This document shows, piece after piece, positions 8,044 through 15,889 of a stretch of DNA of 64,000 bases. This DNA is from Winogradskyella algicola (GTDB taxonomy: Bacteria > Bacteroidota > Bacteroidia > Flavobacteriales > Flavobacteriaceae). The stretch spans positions 121,942 through 185,941 of the forward strand of contig NZ_SZQF01000009.1 of NCBI RefSeq assembly GCF_005869935.1. Reading direction: 5' to 3'. The notes under the pieces are model-generated. The model saw only the letters and a list, made by a program, of their open reading frames with translations, did not search any database and was not told where the DNA came from. Numbering within the stretch: position 1 is the stretch's first letter; every line of letters starts with the position of its first letter. A program made the translations under genes and the position numbers.

Positions 8044-8523
8044 ATGAGTAAAGTAGGAGTAATAATGGGAAGCAAAAGCGATTTGCCAGTAATGCAAGAC
8101 GCTATAGATATATTAAAGGGATTTGATATCGAAGTAGAAGTTGATATCGTATCCGCACACCGCACACCTGAAAAATTATTCGATTATAGTAAAAATGCCC
8201 ATACCAGAGGCATTAAGGTAATTGTTGCTGGTGCTGGTGGCGCTGCACATTTACCTGGCATGGTAGCTTCGCTATCGCCATTACCAGTAATTGGTGTACC
8301 TGTAAAAAGTAGTAATTCTATTGATGGTTGGGATTCTGTACTCTCTATTTTACAAATGCCAGGTGGAGTTCCTGTGGCGACTGTGGCATTAAATGGTGCT
8401 AAAAATGCTGGCATCTTAGCAGCTCAAATTTTAGGCAGTTCTGACCAGTGTATTTTAGATAAGGTAATCGTTTACAAAGAAGGCCTAAAAGCTAAGGTTA
8501 TCGAGTCTGCAAAAGACCTATAA
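8044..8523 (+). CDS. purE: N5-carboxyaminoimidazole ribonucleotide mutase
   Basis: A 159-residue class I PurE, which converts N5-CAIR to CAIR. The N-terminus VGVIMGSKSDLPVM and the following VSAHRTPEKLF are diagnostic, as is GGAAHLPGMVASLSPLPVIG. I start it at ATG 8044. An in-frame ATG at 7945 would add 33 residues encoded by the palindromic repeat, which no PurE has. It follows purK, and a strong terminator hairpin comes directly after. Confidence 0.95.
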   Translation: MSKVGVIMGSKSDLPVMQDAIDILKGFDIEVEVDIVSAHRTPEKLFDYSKNAHTRGIKVIVAGAGGAAHLPGMVASLSPLPVIGVPVKSSNSIDGWDSVLSILQMPGGVPVATVALNGAKNAGILAAQILGSSDQCILDKVIVYKEGLKAKVIESAKDL

Positions 8524-8553
8524 AAAAGCCTCAACTTTCGTCAAGGCTTTTTT
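8522..8553 (+). terminator. Rho-independent terminator after purE
   Basis: AAAAAGCCT pairs with AGGCTTTTT across a 12-nt loop region, ending in a run of six T (8548-8553). It begins at the purE stop codon. Confidence 0.8.
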
Positions 8554-8709
8554 CGCTATTAACCAATCCTTAAGAACAAAAAGTTCTTGTTCGTCAAAGA
8601 TGGCACAAAGGTAATTAAACTTATTTAACTGATAAAAACGAACATCATAAAATAGCGTTAAAATTCACATTATCAACAATATACGTAAGAAAAATTAGAC
8701 GATAAGACA

Positions 8710-10740
8710 ATGACTATTCTAAATAAAACTTTTGATACTCAATACAATACAGCACCATTCTCAAAAATAAAAAATGAAGATTTTCTTCCGGCTTTTAAAA
8801 TAGCTATTGAGAATGCTAAAAATGAGATTGATACGATTGTAAATAATACTGAATTACCAACTTTTAAAAACACTATTGAGGCTCTAGATTTTTCAGGTGA
8901 AGAATTAGATAGAATCTCCAGTATTTTCTTCAATTTAAATTCAGCTGAAACAAATGATGAGATTCAAAAAATCGCTCAAAAAGTCTCGCCAATTTTATCT
9001 GAATTCAGCAATGATATTACATTGAATGAAGATTTATTCAAGCGTGTAAAAGCTGTTTACGATTCTAAAAGCGACTTAGAATTAACAACAGAACAAGAAA
9101 CACTTCTGGATAAAAAATATAAAAGTTTCTCTAGAAATGGTGCTAATTTACCTGAAGACAAAAAAGAAAAATTACGTGCTATTGACAAAGAATTAAGTCA
9201 GCTAAAACTAAAATTTGGTGAACACATTTTAGCAGAAACTAATAAGTTTGAAATGCTTCTTACCGATGAAAATGATCTTTCGGGATTACCAGAAGGAGCA
9301 AAAGAAGCAGCAAAACAACTGGCTGAAAGCAAAGGTAAAGATGGCTGGCTAATCACTTTAGATTATCCTAGTTACATCCCTTTTATGACTTATGCCGATA
9401 ATCGTGAACTTCGTGAAAAACTATCCAAAGCTTTTGGCAGCAAAGGATTTCATAACGACGACTTAGACAACCAAGATATTGTTTTAAAAATTGCTAATCT
9501 TCGTTTTGAGCGTGCTCAACTTTTAGGTTATAATACCCATGCTCACTTTGTTTTAGAAGAGCGCATGGCAGAAACACCTGAGAAAGTTAATGCTTTTTTA
9601 AACGAGTTACTAGATAAAGCAAAACCAGCGGCACAAGAAGAGTTTGAAAAACTTGAAGCTTTTGCAAAAGAAATTGATAATATAGATCGATTACAAAAAT
9701 GGGATTCGGCTTACTACTCAGAAAAATTGAAACAAAAATTATTTGATTTGGATGATGAAAAACTAAAGCCATATTTCAAATTAGAAAATGTTATTAATGG
9801 TGCTTTTACTGTTGCCAATAAATTATTCGGACTTCAGTTTGAAGAAATTAATACCATAGATAAATATCATGAAGATGTTTTAACCTATAAAGTTACAGAT
9901 AGTGAAGGCGAATTGGTTTCTATATTTTATGCCGACTTTTTCCCAAGATCCGGAAAACGTAATGGTGCCTGGATGACCTCTTACAAACCGCAAATGATAA
10001 AAAATGGTGTTAACGAGAGACCTCACGTATCTATCGTTTGTAATTTCACCAAACCAACAAAGAGTAAACCTTCGTTATTAACCTTCAATGAAGTTACGAC
10101 TTTGTTTCACGAATTTGGACACGCACTACATGGTATGCTAGCCAATACCACCTATCCTAGCCTTTCTGGCACAAGCGTGTATTGGGACTTTGTAGAATTA
10201 CCAAGTCAGGTTTTAGAAAATTGGTGTTACGAAGAAGAATCTCTAAAACTCTTTGCTACGCATTACGAAACCGGAGAAGTGATTCCGATGGAACTCGTTG
10301 AAAAGATAAAAGCATCAGCAACTTTCCATGAAGGTATGCAAACCTTACGCCAGCTGAGTTTTGGAATGCTAGATATGAGCTGGCATGGTATAGATCCAAC
10401 AGCAATTACAAACGTAAAAGCACATGAAGTTGAAGCTTTTGGCGCAACAAAACTATATCCTGATGTCGAGGAAAACTGCATGAGTACAGCTTTTGCTCAT
10501 ATTTTTCAAGGAGGTTATTCTTCTGGCTACTACAGCTACAAATGGGCTGAAGTTTTAGATGCAGATGCGTTTGAATATTTTAAACAAGAAGGCATTTTCA
10601 ATAAAACGGTTGCCAATAAATTTAAAATCTTTGTATTGTCTCAAGGTGGTACAGAAAACCCAATGACATTATATAAAAAGTTTAGAGGGCAAGAACCTCA
10701 ACCTGAAGCGTTGTTACGACGTGCTGGGTTGATAAAATAA
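8710..10740 (+). CDS. M3 family zinc metallopeptidase (peptidyl-dipeptidase Dcp / oligopeptidase A type)
   Basis: A 676-residue thimet-type oligopeptidase. The zinc motif is HEFGH at 467-471, followed by ALHG. The third ligand is Glu496 in VELPSQ, 25 residues after the second histidine, exactly as in family M3. Size and the motif context (VTTLFHEFGHALHGML, later GGYSSGYYSYKWAEVLDADAF) fit Dcp/OpdA enzymes, which degrade short peptides. No signal peptide is visible, so it is probably cytoplasmic. Whether it acts as dipeptidyl carboxypeptidase or endopeptidase cannot be read from sequence. Confidence 0.93.
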   Translation: MTILNKTFDTQYNTAPFSKIKNEDFLPAFKIAIENAKNEIDTIVNNTELPTFKNTIEALDFSGEELDRISSIFFNLNSAETNDEIQKIAQKVSPILSEFSNDITLNEDLFKRVKAVYDSKSDLELTTEQETLLDKKYKSFSRNGANLPEDKKEKLRAIDKELSQLKLKFGEHILAETNKFEMLLTDENDLSGLPEGAKEAAKQLAESKGKDGWLITLDYPSYIPFMTYADNRELREKLSKAFGSKGFHNDDLDNQDIVLKIANLRFERAQLLGYNTHAHFVLEERMAETPEKVNAFLNELLDKAKPAAQEEFEKLEAFAKEIDNIDRLQKWDSAYYSEKLKQKLFDLDDEKLKPYFKLENVINGAFTVANKLFGLQFEEINTIDKYHEDVLTYKVTDSEGELVSIFYADFFPRSGKRNGAWMTSYKPQMIKNGVNERPHVSIVCNFTKPTKSKPSLLTFNEVTTLFHEFGHALHGMLANTTYPSLSGTSVYWDFVELPSQVLENWCYEEESLKLFATHYETGEVIPMELVEKIKASATFHEGMQTLRQLSFGMLDMSWHGIDPTAITNVKAHEVEAFGATKLYPDVEENCMSTAFAHIFQGGYSSGYYSYKWAEVLDADAFEYFKQEGIFNKTVANKFKIFVLSQGGTENPMTLYKKFRGQEPQPEALLRRAGLIK

Positions 10741-10768
10741 GCACAAACTTATTTCGTTTTAGTACTTC

Positions 10769-11545
10769 ATGAAGTTTCTAAAACTCATAGGGCACATCTC
10801 ATTTATAGCACTCTTAACCTTACTAACCCAAGTTGGAGGATTATTATGGTTAATGAGTGTTTTTATTGCTGTAAAACTTCAAAAAAGAAAACGGTATGTT
10901 TTCCCGATAGTATATCTTGCCTATAATCTAATTATTGTTCCAAGTGTAGCTCCTTATTTTGGAAGAACAAAACTCCCTGTTATAAAAAGTGCACTTAAGC
11001 CTCAAAACCTTATTTATCCGTTATTGTTTAGAAATTACGTAGACAATGAGCTTTATGATGTTTTACAACAATCAACAGCAGATTTGGCTCACTTCGGTAT
11101 TAAAACAACTTACTTAGATGCTAATTTCCCTTTTTTAAATGGGTTTCCGCTATTTCCTCATCTTAGTCATAATGACGGAAAGAAAATAGATATCGCATTT
11201 ATGTATTTAGAAAATAACAACAAAACAGACCAAAAACCCTCGTTTATGGGTTATGGCGCTTTTATAGATGATACAAACCCTACTACTAATCAGTGTAAAA
11301 AACAAGGCTATTGGCAATATGACTTAACAAAATACTTATCGCCAGATAAAAATGATGCACTCCAATTAGATAAAGAAAACACTAAAACGCTTATTCAAGG
11401 GTTGTTTTACAGAAATAAAAACTCAAAAATTTTCATAGAACCTTATCTAAAAAAAGAATTAGGACTTAGCAAATATGACAAAATCAGATTTCATGGATGC
11501 CAAGCTGTAAGGCATGACGACCATATACATTTTGAAATTAAATAG
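10769..11545 (+). CDS. Membrane-anchored LAS-type (MepA/M15-like) zinc peptidase candidate
   Basis: A 258-residue protein with two hydrophobic segments near the N-terminus (about 8-35 and 43-62) and a soluble C-terminal domain. The domain shows the LAS metallopeptidase zinc signature: H134-x6-D141 (in SHNDGKKID) and a terminal H252-x-H254 in RHDDHIHFEIK. The latter resembles the RHDDHFH motif of the murein endopeptidase MepA. Inference: a membrane-tethered peptidoglycan hydrolase or D-Ala-type carboxypeptidase acting in the periplasm. It starts 28 nt after the M3 peptidase stop, so the two may be co-transcribed. The fold call rests on the ligands only. Confidence 0.65.
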   Translation: MKFLKLIGHISFIALLTLLTQVGGLLWLMSVFIAVKLQKRKRYVFPIVYLAYNLIIVPSVAPYFGRTKLPVIKSALKPQNLIYPLLFRNYVDNELYDVLQQSTADLAHFGIKTTYLDANFPFLNGFPLFPHLSHNDGKKIDIAFMYLENNNKTDQKPSFMGYGAFIDDTNPTTNQCKKQGYWQYDLTKYLSPDKNDALQLDKENTKTLIQGLFYRNKNSKIFIEPYLKKELGLSKYDKIRFHGCQAVRHDDHIHFEIK

Positions 11546-11550
11546 CTAAG

Positions 11551-12249
11551 CTAATATTTCAACATCTTAACCGTTCGGCTGTAACTACCAGAACTAATTT
11601 TTACAAGATAAACACCTGTGTTTCTTAACTGGAGATTGTGAGTGGTTTGAGAAGTAATATTTAAGGTTTTATCAACTACTTTTTTACCAAGCACATCGTA
11701 AACTGCGATCTCATATTGTGCCGCACTGTTAAAGGTGATTGTTCCATTTCCGACGCTTACTTCATTAGTTTTATTAAACGTATAAACTGATAAAACTGCC
11801 GAACCAAAACCATAATCACTACCCTTTAAATCACCTGATTGACGTGACTGGTCAGAGTTGGTGATTAAAAAATACCAATCAAAAACTTCAGTACCCGAAG
11901 GAATTGTAGTTGTGTTTAACATAGGCTCTTCTAAATACGTCCTAGTGGCTGGGTTAAAAGTCGCCACATAATACCCTAAAACGGCATCGTAAGTTAAAGG
12001 AATCAGTGTGGACACATCAGAAAAATCATCATGATAATCCCAAGTCAATGGATCTGCATCGGTTTGCAAACCTGTATATAAATACAAATTAGGGTCACTT
12101 AAAGGGTCAAAAACTGAATAGTCACCCAACTCACCATATTTAAAGGTAATAGTACCAGAATTTATATCACATGGATTTGGAACAAGCTCTATTTGGGCTT
12201 GGCTTATTCCGAACACAAGTAACATTAGAAATAGTAGTTTTGTTTTCAT
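11551..12249 (-). CDS. Secreted protein with T9SS type A sorting domain
   Basis: A 232-residue exported protein. The signal peptide is MKTKLLFLMLLVFGISQAQ. The C-terminal 75 residues (YEIAVYDVLGKKVVDKTL, then NTGVYLVKISSG, ending TVKMLKY) form a type A sorting domain for type IX secretion, so PorU/PorV encoded in this window would process it. The central part, with LYLYTGLQTDADPLTWDYHDDF, looks like a beta-sandwich of the kind found beside starch-binding outer-membrane proteins; that is a weak resemblance. It converges on the upstream peptidase gene with only 5 nt between stops. Confidence 0.8.
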   Translation of the reverse strand: MKTKLLFLMLLVFGISQAQIELVPNPCDINSGTITFKYGELGDYSVFDPLSDPNLYLYTGLQTDADPLTWDYHDDFSDVSTLIPLTYDAVLGYYVATFNPATRTYLEEPMLNTTTIPSGTEVFDWYFLITNSDQSRQSGDLKGSDYGFGSAVLSVYTFNKTNEVSVGNGTITFNSAAQYEIAVYDVLGKKVVDKTLNITSQTTHNLQLRNTGVYLVKISSGSYSRTVKMLKY

Positions 12250-12292
12250 ATTTAAGGCTATTTTAATCTAAGATAATAAATTCTTTTCAAAA

Positions 12293-12338
12293 TAAACTTT
12301 CAATAATTATTGAAAGTTTAAAATTTACTATATCTTTG
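12293..12338 (+). promoter_or_regulatory. Promoter and palindromic operator of the GbsR/MarR regulator gene
   Basis: A perfect 28-bp palindrome spans 12293-12320, with half-site TAAACTTTCAATAA. A -33 TTG (12310-12312) lies inside its right half. A -7 box TATCTTTG follows at 12331-12338, with an 18-nt spacer. The ATG at 12343 is so close that the message would be nearly leaderless. Binding here would block the -33 element, so autorepression is the simplest reading. A matching half-site pair occurs at 12865-12886. Confidence 0.8.
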
Positions 12339-12342
12339 TGAT

Positions 12343-12846
12343 ATGGAATATGTAGAAGCAAAAGAAAAATTTATTAGTACTTGGGGAAGTTTAGGCACAC
12401 TTTGGGGCATCAATAAAGCGATGGCTCAGATACAAGCTTTGCTTTTTATTTCTACGAAGCCATTATCTATGGAAGAGATTATGGAAGAACTTAAAATCTC
12501 TCGTGGTAACACCAGCATGAACTTGAGACAACTTATAGATTGGGGAATTGTAACTAAGGTTTTAGTAAGTGGTGAACGTAAAGAGTTTTTCACAACAGAA
12601 AAGGATGTACAAGAACTCGCTCGCATTATTACCAAAGAACGTAGCCGTAGAGAAATAAAACCTGTAATCAAAGTTTTAGAGGAGGTCTCCTCTATTAACG
12701 ATGATGGCACGGAAAAAACAAAGGAATTGATTAAACAAACAAAAGCTTTAAAGGAACTGACAGACGATTTGGATACATTAATGAACAAATTAGTAAACCA
12801 AAAACAAAACTGGTTAACAAAGTCTGTTTTAAAACTAATGAAGTAG
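12343..12846 (+). CDS. GbsR/MarR family transcriptional regulator
   Basis: A 167-residue winged-helix DNA-binding protein. The helix-turn-helix region is at about residues 27-95: MAQIQALLFISTKPLSMEEI, then EELKISRGNTSMNLRQLIDWG, then a wing KVLVSGERKEFF. A helical C-terminus probably forms the dimer interface. This matches GbsR-type MarR relatives. Its gene is flanked by two matching palindromes, one over its own promoter and one 57 nt before the end of the spacer leading to the membrane/desaturase/methyltransferase genes, so it very likely controls both. The effector is unknown. Confidence 0.9.
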   Translation: MEYVEAKEKFISTWGSLGTLWGINKAMAQIQALLFISTKPLSMEEIMEELKISRGNTSMNLRQLIDWGIVTKVLVSGERKEFFTTEKDVQELARIITKERSRREIKPVIKVLEEVSSINDDGTEKTKELIKQTKALKELTDDLDTLMNKLVNQKQNWLTKSVLKLMK

Positions 12847-12864
12847 ACTATTTTTTTAAACCAT

Positions 12865-12886
12865 ACTTTCAATATTTTTTGAAAGT
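12865..12886 (+). promoter_or_regulatory. Second operator of the GbsR/MarR regulator
   Basis: ACTTTCAA (12865-12872) and TTGAAAGT (12879-12886) are perfect 8-bp arms with a 6-nt spacer, the same half-sites and spacing as in the 28-bp palindrome before the regulator gene. It lies 17 nt upstream of the next ATG. A near -7 sequence TATTTTTTG overlaps it, but no TTG -33 element is apparent, so it may be a promoter operator or a roadblock to read-through. Confidence 0.75.
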
Positions 12887-12903
12887 TTTAAAACAACAGA
12901 ATT

Positions 12904-13227
12904 ATGAAAAAATTATATAACATTAACAAATGGTTAGTCATAATTACGCTTCTCCTCTACTTAACTATTTATTTAGGGATGTTATTTCAGATGGTTTTAG
13001 GTGTTGGTCAGGTGCTCATGAGTTTATACATGCTTTATAATTACAATAAGCTTGAAAAGCAGATAAAATTTCTTTTCAACATTTATTTAGTATCAGTCGT
13101 AACTATACTTTCAGTTATTGCCTTTGGAAAAATTATAAGCACAGGCTTTATAACCATACATCTCGTAATACCAATGCTCATTGCTTTTTTCCATTTATAT
13201 ATCACCTATAAAATTCAAAAATCATGA
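12904..13227 (+). CDS. Small membrane protein, unknown function
   Basis: A 107-residue integral membrane protein with about four transmembrane segments (roughly residues 10-30, 33-48, 56-77, 80-101) and a Lys-rich loop between the second and third. I do not recognise the family. Its stop overlaps the desaturase start (ATGA), so the two are translationally coupled. It is the first gene after the second GbsR operator. Confidence 0.75.
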   Translation: MKKLYNINKWLVIITLLLYLTIYLGMLFQMVLGVGQVLMSLYMLYNYNKLEKQIKFLFNIYLVSVVTILSVIAFGKIISTGFITIHLVIPMLIAFFHLYITYKIQKS

Positions 13228-14117
13228 ACAAAAATCTAAAGACACCTTTTGGAAAAATTGATTTTTCATGGAGAAAAACGCTTTGGTTATACACAATGAT
13301 ATTCCCAATCTTATTTATTGATTTCTCATCGATTGAATGGCAAGATTTAGCTTTAAACATTTTAATCTTGTTCTTAACTATAGGTATAGGTCACTCTGTC
13401 GGTTTACATAGAGGCATCATTCATAAATCCTACAAAACAAGTAACACATTTAGAAAAATCAGCCTCTATCTTTTTGTATTAACAGGATTGGGAAGTCCAT
13501 TGAATTGGTTAAAACAGCATTATTTTAGAGACTATTGGCAAAACAGAAATGATTGCCCTAGATATTTTCAATATAAACATTCTTTGTTCACAGATTACTA
13601 CTGGAATCTTCATCTAACTTTTATTCCAAAAGATTTAGCACGTTATCAAATTCCAGAAGAGGATTTAAACGATTCAACTATACTTTGGCTGCATAAAACA
13701 TGGCAATTACATTATATAATCCTTATGCTCCTACTATATTTTCTTGTTGGTTTTAACAGCATGCTTATTGCAACATGTTTACGAACATCAATCATAATTC
13801 TTGGCCACTGGTATATTGGCTACGCATCACATAAATACGGTTACTCTAGACATAAAATAAACGGTGCAGACGAGAGTGGTTATAATGACATATTCCTTGG
13901 TCTAATATCTTTTGGAGAAGGTTTTCACAACAACCATCACTCTTATCCTGCGTCAGCTAAATTTTCTTCAAAATGGTATGAAATCGATTTTGGATGGATG
14001 ATAGTGTGGCTATTAAAAAAGTTAAAAATAATTACATCCGTAAAAACACAAAAAGGGAATTTAAAATCTACTGCTATAGCTTACGATTCTACAAATTGGA
14101 AATTACCAAAACTATAA
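13224..14117 (+). CDS. Fatty acid desaturase family protein with an altered second histidine box
   Basis: A 297-residue membrane di-iron protein of the delta-9 acyl desaturase type. Box 1 is H57-SVGL-H62 followed by H67. Box 3 is H235-NN-H238-H239 in GEGFHNNHHSYP. A histidine corresponding to the NSxxH region is at 195. Box 2, normally HRxHH, is replaced by LKQHYFRDYW with only H99. Transmembrane segments are at about 22-55, 80-95 and 163-200. Acyl-chain desaturation is the family role; loss of box-2 histidines makes activity uncertain, and another lipid oxidation is possible. Part of the GbsR-controlled operon. Confidence 0.8.
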   Translation: MNKNLKTPFGKIDFSWRKTLWLYTMIFPILFIDFSSIEWQDLALNILILFLTIGIGHSVGLHRGIIHKSYKTSNTFRKISLYLFVLTGLGSPLNWLKQHYFRDYWQNRNDCPRYFQYKHSLFTDYYWNLHLTFIPKDLARYQIPEEDLNDSTILWLHKTWQLHYIILMLLLYFLVGFNSMLIATCLRTSIIILGHWYIGYASHKYGYSRHKINGADESGYNDIFLGLISFGEGFHNNHHSYPASAKFSSKWYEIDFGWMIVWLLKKLKIITSVKTQKGNLKSTAIAYDSTNWKLPKL

Positions 14118-14121
14118 CATC

Positions 14122-15000
14122 ATGAAAACACAAACCATACCTTACACAAATTACGCAGAACAAAATCGAATAGAAATGGTAGACTTCTATAACGAAGCTA
14201 CCGAAGATTACGAGTTTTGGAGTAGTGATTATAATATGCATTTTGGGTATTTCATTCCGTTTAAAACAAATCCTTTTAAGCGCGATTCCATGCTAAATGA
14301 AATGAACAACCAAGTCACAAAAAGACTAAACATAGATAAAACTAAAAACAGACTTATAGACTTAGGCTGTGGTATGGGAGCTACAATGCGGTATGCATTA
14401 AAACACTACAAAAACGTAATAGCTTACGGAGTAACGTTATCTGATTTTCAGGTCAAAAAAGGAAATGAATTATTAAAAGGTAAAAACTGCATCATACTCA
14501 AAGAAAATTATAACAACACCTCTTTTCAATCTGGCTCATTTGACTCTGCTATAGCGATTGAAAGCTTCTGTCATTCTGGTCACAACCTTAATTCGCTTAA
14601 AGAAATGCATAGACTTTTAAAACCAGGCGGACGCTTTGTTATGGCTGATGCTTTTCTTAAAAAAGACAGATCTCAACTTTGTAAAGGCGGTAAATTTGCC
14701 TACAATAAACTTTGTAATCATTGGAGTCTAGAAAAATTGGAAACTCATCACTTCATCAAACAAAGCTTAGAACACATAGGTTTTACAGACATAAAAATTG
14801 AAGATGTGTCATTTAAAGTTGCTCCATCTGTACTTCATGTGCCTTTTGCCATTGCTGGTTTTATTTTAAAAAAGTTATTGAGATTTAAAAGTCTTAAAAG
14901 AGAAAGCCTTCATAATTTAAAAGGTTCTTTCTACGCACTTTTGTCTGGTTTACACCTGAAAAGTTTTGGATATTATATCATTAGTGCTACTAAACGTTAG
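14122..15000 (+). CDS. Class I SAM-dependent methyltransferase (lipid/small-molecule type)
   Basis: A 292-residue Rossmann methyltransferase. Motif I is LIDLGCGMG at 78-86, followed by the second-strand region AYGVTLSDFQVKKG. The IAIESFCHSGHN and LKPGGRFVMADAF motifs resemble cyclopropane-fatty-acid-synthase, tocopherol and small-molecule methyltransferases. The C-terminal 60 residues are basic and hydrophobic, suggesting membrane contact. It starts 4 nt after the desaturase stop. The operon partner suggests an acyl chain or lipid as substrate; this is inference only. Confidence 0.85.
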   Translation: MKTQTIPYTNYAEQNRIEMVDFYNEATEDYEFWSSDYNMHFGYFIPFKTNPFKRDSMLNEMNNQVTKRLNIDKTKNRLIDLGCGMGATMRYALKHYKNVIAYGVTLSDFQVKKGNELLKGKNCIILKENYNNTSFQSGSFDSAIAIESFCHSGHNLNSLKEMHRLLKPGGRFVMADAFLKKDRSQLCKGGKFAYNKLCNHWSLEKLETHHFIKQSLEHIGFTDIKIEDVSFKVAPSVLHVPFAIAGFILKKLLRFKSLKRESLHNLKGSFYALLSGLHLKSFGYYIISATKR

Positions 15001-15040
15001 GAAAATGTGCAGACATATTTTAGGTCTTAATTTTTTAACC

Positions 15041-15048
15041 TATTTTTG
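15041..15048 (+). promoter_or_regulatory. -7 box TATTTTTG before the ECF sigma gene
   Basis: It matches TAnnTTTG and lies 21 nt upstream of the sigma-factor ATG at 15070. A -33 TTG at the expected spacing is not seen. Confidence 0.35.
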
Positions 15049-15069
15049 ACTTAGCAATGAGAATGAAAA

Positions 15070-15624
15070 ATGGCTAAGCATCAATTAAATCCAAATAACT
15101 GGATTGATTTGTATTCAGATTACCTATTCAATTATACCATCTCTAGAGTTAACGATAGAGTCATGGCCCAAGACTTGGTTTCTGAAACTTTTTTAGCTGG
15201 TCTAAAATCCATGAAAAATTTTAAAGGAGAAGCAAGTGAGCGCACCTGGTTGGTCTCTATTCTCAAACGAAAAATCATAGATTATTATAGAAAAATTAAT
15301 TCTAACAAAGGTAAAGCTGAAGTTAGAATGACCTACAACAATGATTCTGAATCTGAAGGCGATTGGCTAGAAGAACGTGTAGCCGACCCATTTGATAAAA
15401 CCGCTGAGGATAAAATTGAGAATACTGAACTAGGTAATGCTATCTATGATTGTTTATCAAAACTACCTGAAAAGCAAGCTGAGGTTTTTAAGATGAAAAC
15501 GATTTTGGGTTATGACACCGAAACGATTTGTAATGAATTAAACATTACTGCGTCTAACCTTTGGGTACTAATACACAGAGCAAGAACAGCATTAGCAGAT
15601 TGCATGGAAGAAAACTGGTTTTAA
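15070..15624 (+). CDS. ECF-type RNA polymerase sigma factor
   Basis: A 184-residue sigma-70 family protein with only regions 2 and 4. Region 2 covers about residues 14-80 (DLVSETFLAGLKSMKNFKG, then ERTWLVSILKRKIIDYYRK). Region 4 covers about 128-180 (LPEKQAEVFKMKTI, helix-turn-helix ETICNELNITASNLWVLIHR). An acidic linker separates them. A small gene begins 7 nt after its stop and is the likely anti-sigma partner. A close, conserved link between such pairs and gcvP is often seen in flavobacteria. Confidence 0.92.
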   Translation: MAKHQLNPNNWIDLYSDYLFNYTISRVNDRVMAQDLVSETFLAGLKSMKNFKGEASERTWLVSILKRKIIDYYRKINSNKGKAEVRMTYNNDSESEGDWLEERVADPFDKTAEDKIENTELGNAIYDCLSKLPEKQAEVFKMKTILGYDTETICNELNITASNLWVLIHRARTALADCMEENWF

Positions 15625-15631
15625 GGATAAA

Positions 15632-15889
15632 ATGAAAAAAAGTTTTTTATTTATAAGTTGCGAAGAAGCTAAACACATTTGTGATAAAACACAATATGGT
15701 GAAGCAACTGGTTGGGAGCGTATTAAGTTGGCTTTAAGACTTTCTTGGTGTCGAATTACAAAAGCCTATTCTAATAAAAACAACAAATTAACAGACGCTA
15801 TAGAACATTCTGAAATTGATTGTTTAAAGAATGATGAACGTAGTAAAATAAAACAACAATTCGAAAAAGAATTAGCTAAGCGCCAATAA
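15632..15889 (+). CDS. Small anti-sigma-like protein with reduced zinc-ligand set
   Basis: An 85-residue protein translated just after the ECF sigma gene. It has SCEEAKHICDK near the N-terminus and a later segment LALRLSWCRITKAYSNK. Members I recall from other flavobacteria carry H-x3-C-x2-C (HLxxCKACRKY) here, as in zinc-binding anti-sigma factors; in this copy the His is Arg and the second Cys is Thr. Such genes are sometimes mislabelled glycine dehydrogenase because gcvP is nearby. Its end overlaps the 3' end of the convergent membrane-protein gene by 18 nt. Confidence 0.7.
   Translation: MKKSFLFISCEEAKHICDKTQYGEATGWERIKLALRLSWCRITKAYSNKNNKLTDAIEHSEIDCLKNDERSKIKQQFEKELAKRQ

Noticed and set aside
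12426..12872. 148-residue open frame antisense to the GbsR/MarR gene
   Set aside because: Exact shadow of a strong coding frame with the GbsR motif; no independent signals.
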